This document shows positions 7,774 to 12,168 of a stretch of DNA of 12,168 bases, piece by piece. The stretch covers positions 1-12,168 of the forward strand of contig JAILAS010000026.1 in assembly GCA_024681495.1 (NCBI GenBank), given 5' to 3'. This stretch comes from Eubacterium sp. GTDB taxonomy: Bacteria; Bacillota; Clostridia; Lachnospirales; Lachnospiraceae. How positions within the stretch are numbered: position 1 is the stretch's first letter; every line of letters begins with the position of its first letter. The notes below the pieces were generated by a model, which saw only the letters and a program-made list of their open reading frames with translations, ran no database searches and had not been told where the DNA came from. Position numbers and translations under genes: made by a program.

Positions 7774-9366
7774 TCACCCGGCGGACTTGCTGTGCAGGGT
7801 TTCTTTGTCGAGCTCACCCATGGACGACGCCACCGATGTGAGCATGGTGTGGATGTGCAGGATGTTGAATCCGGTGTCGACGTGGTCGAGGATAACGTCG
7901 AGTGCGATGGCTATGGACACGGCCTCGACCGGGATCCCCATCTGCGTCAGGATGATGACGTAGCACGTCACGCCTGCGCCGGGCACCGGAGGCACGGCGA
8001 CGGCCAGCATTCCCGCCACAAACACCAGAGTAAAAAACCACCCCATAGAAACCGGGACCTGATAGTACTCAGCCAGATATAGGGGCACGACCACGAAGCA
8101 TACGACGACCGCCGGCATGAAAATCACACTGCCGACCGGGAGGCCCAGCGTGGTGACCGACTTGCCTATTCCCAGGCTCTTTCTCTCCATCTCCACACCC
8201 TCGTTGAAGGCCGCCATGGAGGAGGCTGTACTGAAACCTATCAGGCCGACCGGGAGAATCTTGGCAATAAACAATATCGGAGACGTCCCCGTCTGCAGGC
8301 ACACCACCAGCACATAGACAGTAATTATTATCAGATCCAGGGCAATCACAATAACTATAGGCTTCCACAGACCGACCAGTGCGCTGCCGCGGCCCGACCA
8401 TACCATGTTGAGGATGGACACAAAGATGTAAACGGGCAACAGGCGGCACACCTGCTCCATTATGTACTGGGTGACGTCATAAAGCTCCTCTACGAGCACA
8501 ACCACATGCCTGACGCGCTCGCCCATGACGAGCAGGGTTATGGCCAAAACGATGGCTATGAATATAATCTGAAGGGTGTTGCCGTCCTGGAAGGGGGAGA
8601 CAATGTCCGTGGGGACGACTCCCAAAACGAGCTCGACCATCGCCTTGGCCTGCGATTCGCCGGCCTCGGGCGCATCCCACACCGGATTCACAAAGGGCAA
8701 TGCCATAAGAAGCGCTGCGATTCCCGTGATAAAGGTGACTGCAAAGAACCTGGGAAACATCACCTTGCCGAAGCGCCCCAGCGTCGACACGTCGCCCACT
8801 CCAAAGATTCCGTTCATAATGGACGTGAGGACCACGAGGCTGCCCATCGTGGTGATGATGGCCAAAAAGGCTCCGGCCGCGGGCTCGATAAATGTATCGT
8901 TTACGGCCAGCATGAACTCGGGGGCCACCGCCTCCGCGCTTCCGCCGATAACAACCGCGGCCACTATTGCAAGTATCATGCTGATGAGCGTATTCCCGCC
9001 GTCGACCTTGGGGAGCTTCACCGTCACATGATTTACGCCCCTGCCGTATCCCCAGGTGGGATCCTGGCCGAGCGACTCGAGAAGCTTGTCGTTCCATTCG
9101 TCCTCGTCGCCACGGGTGACGTCGAGCGCCCTACCCGCATACCGGATGCTGATGACGTTCCTGCCCTGTTTTTTACCCAAAACAAGAGTCACAGTTTCCG
9201 GTGACTCTTCGCTCTCAGCAATGCGCAGCAGGAGCTCCTCCATGACAAGCCTGAAGTGGGCCACCTCCATGCGTCTGTAGCCCTTCTCCTTCATGAATGC
9301 CTGGATCTTCTCCGACATGACGTCAATGTTTTCGTTGTTTAATTCATATTCTTCGGATAGTAGCAT
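7774..9366 (-). CDS. SLC1/DAACS-family symporter with N-terminal HATPase-like domain
   Basis: A 530-residue inner-membrane transporter of the GltP/GltPh/SstT (dicarboxylate/amino acid:cation symporter) fold. From about residue 127 on there are many hydrophobic segments, a serine-rich HP1-like loop (GFSTASSMAAFNEG, 378-390), an HP2 motif PPVPGAG (459-465) and the last helix LDVILDHVDTGFN (489-501). The GltPh NMDGT motif reads FMPAV here (416-420), and the TM8 arginine is Asp497, so coupling and substrate are uncertain. The first ~120 residues are soluble. They look like a degenerate GHKL ATPase domain of the anti-sigma type: HFRLVMEELLLRIAE resembles an N-box helix without its Asn, and WGYGRGVNHVTVKL resembles a G2 box. 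Typical family members (about 400-430 aa) lack this domain. Start ATG 9366 has only GGA nearby; an in-frame TTG at 9405 near GGGAG is the alternative. It is followed by its own terminator. Confidence 0.85.
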   Translation of the reverse strand: MLLSEEYELNNENIDVMSEKIQAFMKEKGYRRMEVAHFRLVMEELLLRIAESEESPETVTLVLGKKQGRNVISIRYAGRALDVTRGDEDEWNDKLLESLGQDPTWGYGRGVNHVTVKLPKVDGGNTLISMILAIVAAVVIGGSAEAVAPEFMLAVNDTFIEPAAGAFLAIITTMGSLVVLTSIMNGIFGVGDVSTLGRFGKVMFPRFFAVTFITGIAALLMALPFVNPVWDAPEAGESQAKAMVELVLGVVPTDIVSPFQDGNTLQIIFIAIVLAITLLVMGERVRHVVVLVEELYDVTQYIMEQVCRLLPVYIFVSILNMVWSGRGSALVGLWKPIVIVIALDLIIITVYVLVVCLQTGTSPILFIAKILPVGLIGFSTASSMAAFNEGVEMERKSLGIGKSVTTLGLPVGSVIFMPAVVVCFVVVPLYLAEYYQVPVSMGWFFTLVFVAGMLAVAVPPVPGAGVTCYVIILTQMGIPVEAVSIAIALDVILDHVDTGFNILHIHTMLTSVASSMGELDKETLHSKSAG

Positions 9367-9420
9367 GATTTCCGGCTGCGATAATACAGCTCTCCCCTTT
9401 GCCAAGTCTCCCTACGTAGC

Positions 9421-9564
9421 CGGTTCGGTTAACCAACCGGATTATCCCCATATGTACGGTTCGCTTACTAAACCGAATTATTCCCATGTGTTCGGTTCGC
9501 TTACTAAACCGGATTATTCCCATGTGTACGGTTCGCTTACTAAACCGGGTTATTCCCATGTGTA
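9421..9564. repeat. Four tandem 36-bp repeats
   Basis: Four head-to-tail 36-bp units run at 9421-9456, 9457-9492, 9493-9528 and 9529-9564. A typical unit begins CGGTTCGCTTACTAAACCG and ends TTATTCCCATGTGTA. Units 2-4 differ at only a few positions; unit 1 is more diverged. Each holds CGGTT...AACCG arms able to form a 5-bp hairpin, and a fifth partial unit begins CGGTAAG. They fill the start-proximal side of the symporter gene, where its promoter should be. No spacers intervene, so this is not a CRISPR array. Confidence 0.93.
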
Positions 9565-9578
9565 CGGTAAGTTATACC

Positions 9579-9710
9579 GGAATGGAATTCCTGCGGTTTT
9601 ATGTAAACCTTATTGTTTGCTCGGAATGGAATTCCCGTGGTTTTATGTAAACCTTATTGTTTGCTCGGAATGGAATTTCCGTAGTTTTATGTAAACCTTA
9701 GTTGTTTTTT
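9579..9710. repeat. Three tandem 44-bp repeats
   Basis: Units at 9579-9622 and 9623-9666 are nearly identical; the third (9667-9710) is decayed towards its end. Each begins GGAATGGAATTCC and contains GGTTTTATGTAAACC, a 5-bp-arm hairpin. The third unit overlaps the last codons of the upstream membrane-protein gene. The array abuts the 36-bp array, so together they fill nearly the whole 330-bp gap. It may act in termination or message stability; that is inferred. Confidence 0.9.
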
Positions 9711-10246
9711 CTAGTGGAAATAATTCCCATGCCTATGGCTGCCGCGGCCGCGATGGCGAAGAGAATCACTCCGGTTATCATGGACTTGGAGCTGTTGTTC
9801 ATCACTGTAGCGGTGTTGCTGTTCTCCTCTTCGGAATCGGCGTCATCCTGCTCATCGGTGTTGGACTGAGCTGCATTATCAGAATCGGACTCAGCCTGGA
9901 CTCCGCTATCGGAATCCACTACGTTCTCCGCCTGGGCTACGGTCGAAACCATAACCGCCCTGTCTCCAAGGACCGAAACTTCCGCCCAATCCTCGTCACC
10001 GGACTGTACTATAGCCTCCGCGTCTGTCTGCGCTGCGACCTCTGCATCCGTCTGCGCTATAGCCTCTACGCATGCCGAATCCTCTGTCAAGCGGGTCACC
10101 TCAGCCCGGACGCCACCGGCATCCTGCCCCGAACCGCTCGTGGATATCATCTGACCATACTCGCCGATGAACATTACTGTCACAAGCGCTACAAGTATTG
10201 TAACATTCCACATAACTCTAGTCACTATAGTATCGTGTTCTCTCAT
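9698..10246 (-). CDS. Acidic, Ala/Asp/Ser-rich protein with N- and C-terminal membrane segments, unknown function
   Basis: A 182-residue protein I do not recognise. A membrane segment or uncleaved signal lies at about residues 12-28 (WNVTILVALVTVMFIG). A strongly acidic, low-complexity region follows (about 40-148), with the repeated word AQTDAE and a run rich in D, S, E and N. A second membrane segment spans about 157-176 (ITGVILFAIAAAAAIGMGII) and the protein ends RKNN. This layout (signal, low-complexity exterior, C-terminal helix and short basic tail) suggests a surface-exposed protein anchored at both ends, though no LPXTG sorting motif is present. ATG 10246 has GGAAGG at good spacing, which supports real translation. 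It lies between repeat arrays on both sides; the third 44-bp unit covers its last codons. No function can be assigned. Confidence 0.72.
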   Translation of the reverse strand: MREHDTIVTRVMWNVTILVALVTVMFIGEYGQMISTSGSGQDAGGVRAEVTRLTEDSACVEAIAQTDAEVAAQTDAEAIVQSGDEDWAEVSVLGDRAVMVSTVAQAENVVDSDSGVQAESDSDNAAQSNTDEQDDADSEEENSNTATVMNNSSKSMITGVILFAIAAAAAIGMGIISTRKNN

Positions 10247-10362
10247 GATTTTTCCCTTCCGTTTTCTACCCCGGACGCTCCGCGCCCCAACGGTTTTGAC
10301 AATTTATTTCTATCGAAGGACTCTTACTTAAATCCGAAGCAATGATATCACCCTCTATATTA

Positions 10363-10431
10363 CAAAAGTGATACACACCTGTCTGCAAAAGCGATACACA
10401 TCTATCTGCAAAAGCGATGCACACTTGTTTT
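10363..10431. repeat. Three tandem 23-bp repeats
   Basis: Units begin CAAAAG at 10363, 10386 and 10409; the first two read CAAAAGYGATACACAYCTRTC plus TG, and the third diverges in its last bases. They lie about 120-185 bp upstream of the acidic membrane-protein start, in its promoter-side region. A spacing of 23 bp is close to two helical turns, which would suit protein binding, but slippage could also explain it. Confidence 0.85.
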
Positions 10432-10516
10432 TATCGGGAAGTTTGCGAGAAAGCTTAACGAATATTTGGAGAAACCCGGGAACAACACCCGCAAAAGCAC
10501 CGGCGCGCTTTCTCAG

Positions 10517-10629
10517 AACGAAAAACCGCCACTCCTTTTCCAAAACGAAAAACCGCCACTCCTTTTCCAAAACGAAAAAACGCGCACGCCTTTTCTGAAG
10601 CGAAAAACCGGCACTCCTTTTCCAAAACG
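10517..10629. repeat. About four tandem 27/28-bp repeats downstream of the AEC permease
   Basis: Units start at 10517, 10544, 10571 and about 10598, with a partial unit at 10626. The first two are identical and begin AACGAAAAACCGCCACTCC. One of the later intervals is 28 bp. On the minus strand each unit contains CGGTTTTTCG, which is the descending arm and T-run of the terminator next to it. The array therefore looks like tandem copying of a terminator tail. A decayed partial copy may precede 10517. Confidence 0.9.
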
Positions 10630-10658
10630 AAAAACCGGCGGGGATCAACCCACGCCGG
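10630..10658 (-). terminator. Terminator overlapping the AEC permease stop codon
   Basis: On the minus strand CCGGCGTGGG (10649-10658) pairs with CCCCGCCGG (10635-10643) around a short loop, nine pairs with one bulged T, followed by TTTTTCG. The TGA stop (10645-10647) lies in the loop, so the ascending stem encodes the last residues of the permease. Confidence 0.82.
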
Positions 10659-11691
10659 TAATAAACGATACAAATGGAATTGTAAGAACAGAGAAGACCG
10701 TCGTAACTGCAACGGCCCCCGCGGCCACGTGCTCATTACCTCCGTTTTCCTTGGCCAACATGGTCGACAGCGCCGCAACGGGCGTCGACACCATGATAAG
10801 GAACACGGACTGAAGCATCTCATCATTTACATAATTCCTAACAATGAGAAGCACCAATATCGGTATCACGAGAAGCTTAAGCACCGAGAAAATCAGCAAC
10901 TTGCCGCTGGTAAACACCTCTTTGATGGGCAGCTTGGCGAGCGATGCGCCGATAACAATCATACTCATGGAAACCGTAGTGTTACTTAAATTTGTAACAA
11001 TAGTGTCCACCACCGTCGGAGTCTGCACACCCGAAAGCACGATGATAAGCGTGATGACGCTGGCCACCGTACCGGGATTCACAAGCTTTCTGAGCAGGAA
11101 GCCCGGCGAGGTGGCAGGGGTTTTCGAAACCTCTCCATTTTTGGCAGTTACCTCGGCCGCCAACTCTCCCGAAACCGGTGACTCTCCGGTGGATCCGGAG
11201 GTCAAATCCTCTCCGGCGGACGACGAAACCTCCACCTTCTTCACGTTCCGGGAGACCATGAGAACTCCCCAGGAGTAAAGCAATATGTTAAACGATATAC
11301 CAAAGATGGCTCCGTAGATTAACGCCGTCGATCCATAAAGCGCCGAAAGAAGCGGTACTCCCATGAATCCTATGTTCGAAAAAACCATCATTACGCGGAA
11401 GAGGCCAATGTCGTCGGGGCGCACCCTCATAAGCGCCACGACCGGGTAGGACAAAATAATAAGCCCTGCGTACATGGCCAGCGAAAGCAGAAAAACATAG
11501 CCGAGAAACTGCGGTTCCATTCCCTCTTCCATCGAAACTGCGCCCGAAAGAATCAGGCAGGGGTTTGCGATATTTACAATAAACCACGAGAGCATGCCCT
11601 CGCTTCGGTCGTCTGAGATTTTTTTCTTGTGCATGGCATATCCGATTACCATAAATACGAACAACGCCAGCATCTGCTGTAATAAAATCAT
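10645..11691 (-). CDS. AEC (auxin efflux carrier) family transporter
   Basis: A 348-residue inner-membrane permease of the Mem_trans/AEC family; bacterial members export or exchange small organic acids such as malate or malonate, but the substrate is not readable here. Hallmarks are the N-terminal helix ILLQQMLALFVFMVIGYAM, NPCLILS (43-49), the core motif VFSNIGFMGVPL (103-114) with its conserved Asn and Gly residues, and the second half with MSMIVIGASLAKLP (242-255). There are about ten hydrophobic segments in two five-helix halves. The loop between halves (about 150-200) is long and Ser/Thr/Glu-rich, making the protein longer than the usual ~310 residues. ATG 11691 has AGGAG 5-6 nt upstream; an extension to 11769 would run through the promoter and is rejected. 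It appears to be a single-gene unit with its own terminator and candidate promoter. Confidence 0.92.
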   Translation of the reverse strand: MILLQQMLALFVFMVIGYAMHKKKISDDRSEGMLSWFIVNIANPCLILSGAVSMEEGMEPQFLGYVFLLSLAMYAGLIILSYPVVALMRVRPDDIGLFRVMMVFSNIGFMGVPLLSALYGSTALIYGAIFGISFNILLYSWGVLMVSRNVKKVEVSSSAGEDLTSGSTGESPVSGELAAEVTAKNGEVSKTPATSPGFLLRKLVNPGTVASVITLIIVLSGVQTPTVVDTIVTNLSNTTVSMSMIVIGASLAKLPIKEVFTSGKLLIFSVLKLLVIPILVLLIVRNYVNDEMLQSVFLIMVSTPVAALSTMLAKENGGNEHVAAGAVAVTTVFSVLTIPFVSFITGVG

Positions 11692-11740
11692 GTGATCTCC
11701 TATATGATTGCCGGGATTCCTTATAAAAATGTCCCGTGAT

Positions 11741-11769
11741 ATGATAATGAATTCGCCCGTCAAAATCAA
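11741..11769 (-). promoter_or_regulatory. Candidate promoter of the AEC permease gene
   Basis: On the minus strand, TTGATT (11764-11769) and TATCAT (11741-11746) are 17 bp apart. Transcription would begin near 11734, about 43 nt before the start codon. The leader could form a weak CGGGA/TCCCG hairpin (11712-11736). The 38-bp element array begins about 22 bp upstream of the -35 box. Confidence 0.5.
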
Positions 11770-11791
11770 GTGTCCGCGATGGAGCTGTTTC

Positions 11792-12079
11792 CTACGTGTG
11801 TTTCGCCATTTCCACTATTTCACCCGTAGCCCTCCAAAACCACCCGGGCTCCACTACGTGTGTTTCATCGAAAACGTTCTGCCACACGTAGCCTTCCCCA
11901 ACTTGCTTTTTTTGCACTACGGGTGCTGAGGCGGTTTCCGGTTTTCACACGTAGTCACTTCGCTAACAAAAAATTTCGACTACGGGCATTTTGCCGAAAC
12001 CGCTCTGCCACACGTAGCCTTCCCAAACTTGCTTTTTTGCACTACGGGTGCTGAGGCGTTTTCCGGTTTTCGCACGTAG
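11792..12079. repeat. Array of five 38-bp imperfect palindromes (CTACG...CGTAG), BIME-like
   Basis: Five elements of exactly 38 bp occur at 11792-11829, 11854-11891, 11917-11954, 11980-12017 and 12042-12079. Each begins CTACG with mostly G/T following, has a 20-nt middle, and ends CGTAG; most outer arms pair over 7-9 bp. Spacers are 24, 25, 25 and 24 bp. The middle carries GAAA(A/C)CG on the plus strand in elements 2 and 4 and on the minus strand in 3 and 5, so orientation alternates. Elements 2-3 with their spacer, and 4-5 with theirs, look like a duplicated ~100-bp composite. The layout recalls REP/BIME elements. I find no coding gene from 11692 to the right edge, and nothing recognisable beyond 12079. 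Confidence 0.9.
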
Positions 12080-12168
12080 TCAACTCGCACTAAACAAATA
12101 GCTTGCACGGATTTAGGTTAACATAACGCTAGTAATTATCCCCGCGCCGGCAGAACATTCGCAAAATC

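Noticed and set aside
9421..9564. CRISPR-like repeats of 36 bp
   Set aside because: The repeats are directly tandem with no spacers between them.
9293..9694. Plus-strand frame with a 12-residue repeat (SLTKPDYSHVYG)
   Set aside because: It only reflects the 36-bp repeat length being a multiple of three. It starts antisense inside the symporter gene, has no ribosome site, and the differences between units change amino acids. The minus-strand frame MGIIRFSKRTVH is open for the same reason.
10355..10826. Short minus-strand frames across the 27-bp repeats (FFVLEKEWR-type repeats)
   Set aside because: Open only because the unit is nine codons. They overlap the AEC terminator and lack a ribosome site.
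11860..12054. Small plus-strand frame across the 38-bp elements
   Set aside because: It is built from the repeated elements and their near-identical spacers, has no ribosome site, and its repeats change with the DNA palindrome and do not follow a protein pattern.
11792..12079. CRISPR array
   Set aside because: The 38-bp units are too diverged, alternate in orientation, and two of the spacers are nearly identical to each other. No cas genes are present.
11792..12079. Integron attC sites
   Set aside because: The ends are CTACG/CGTAG and do not fit the attC core (RYYYAAC/GTTRRRY), and no cassettes or integrase are present.

Overview
The window reads as chromosomal DNA of a Gram-positive, anaerobic-type Firmicute, most likely a Clostridia/Lachnospiraceae relative. 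This is inferred from strong AGGAGG ribosome binding sites, a sugar-binding lipoprotein in place of a periplasmic protein, a YesM/YesN-type two-component pair, and AGG/AGA/ATA codons on a roughly half-GC background. Genus cannot be fixed by eye. All recognisable genes lie on the minus strand, so transcription runs from high to low coordinates.

Positions 1-4202 hold a sugar ABC importer of the YtfQ-YtfR-YtfT-YjfF (galactofuranose-type) family. The order is binding lipoprotein (4202-3099), double-domain ATPase (3025-1514), first permease (1512-412) and second permease (419 to beyond the left edge). A hairpin with a T-tract sits between the lipoprotein and ATPase genes and probably makes the lipoprotein more abundant than the membrane components. 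The last three genes are tightly packed or overlapping.

Positions 4418-7529 hold an AraC-type response regulator (YesN-like) followed by an overlapping sensor kinase (YesM-like). This pair is directly upstream of the sugar operon and is the obvious candidate to control it. Repeated AACACC-type motifs lie in the 215-bp gap between them. The pair has its own good promoter and a GC-rich leader of about 120 nt, insulated from the upstream gene by a perfect 11-bp-stem terminator.

Positions 7774-9366 encode an SLC1/GltPh-type symporter with two oddities. It carries an N-terminal domain resembling a degenerate HATPase (anti-sigma/RsbW-like) fold, and by hand alignment it lacks several cation-coordinating residues and the substrate-binding arginine of GltPh. 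Upstream are a 182-aa acidic, two-membrane-segment protein of unknown function (10246-9698) and an AEC (auxin efflux carrier) family permease (11691-10645).

From about 9.4 kb to the right edge the spacers are full of repeats of different kinds. There are four 36-bp tandem units followed by three 44-bp units, three 23-bp units, and about four 27/28-bp units derived from a terminator tail. At the right end are five 38-bp imperfect-palindrome elements (CTACG...CGTAG) at almost constant 24-25 bp spacing, partly alternating in orientation like a BIME. This last array is the most striking unexplained structure in the window.
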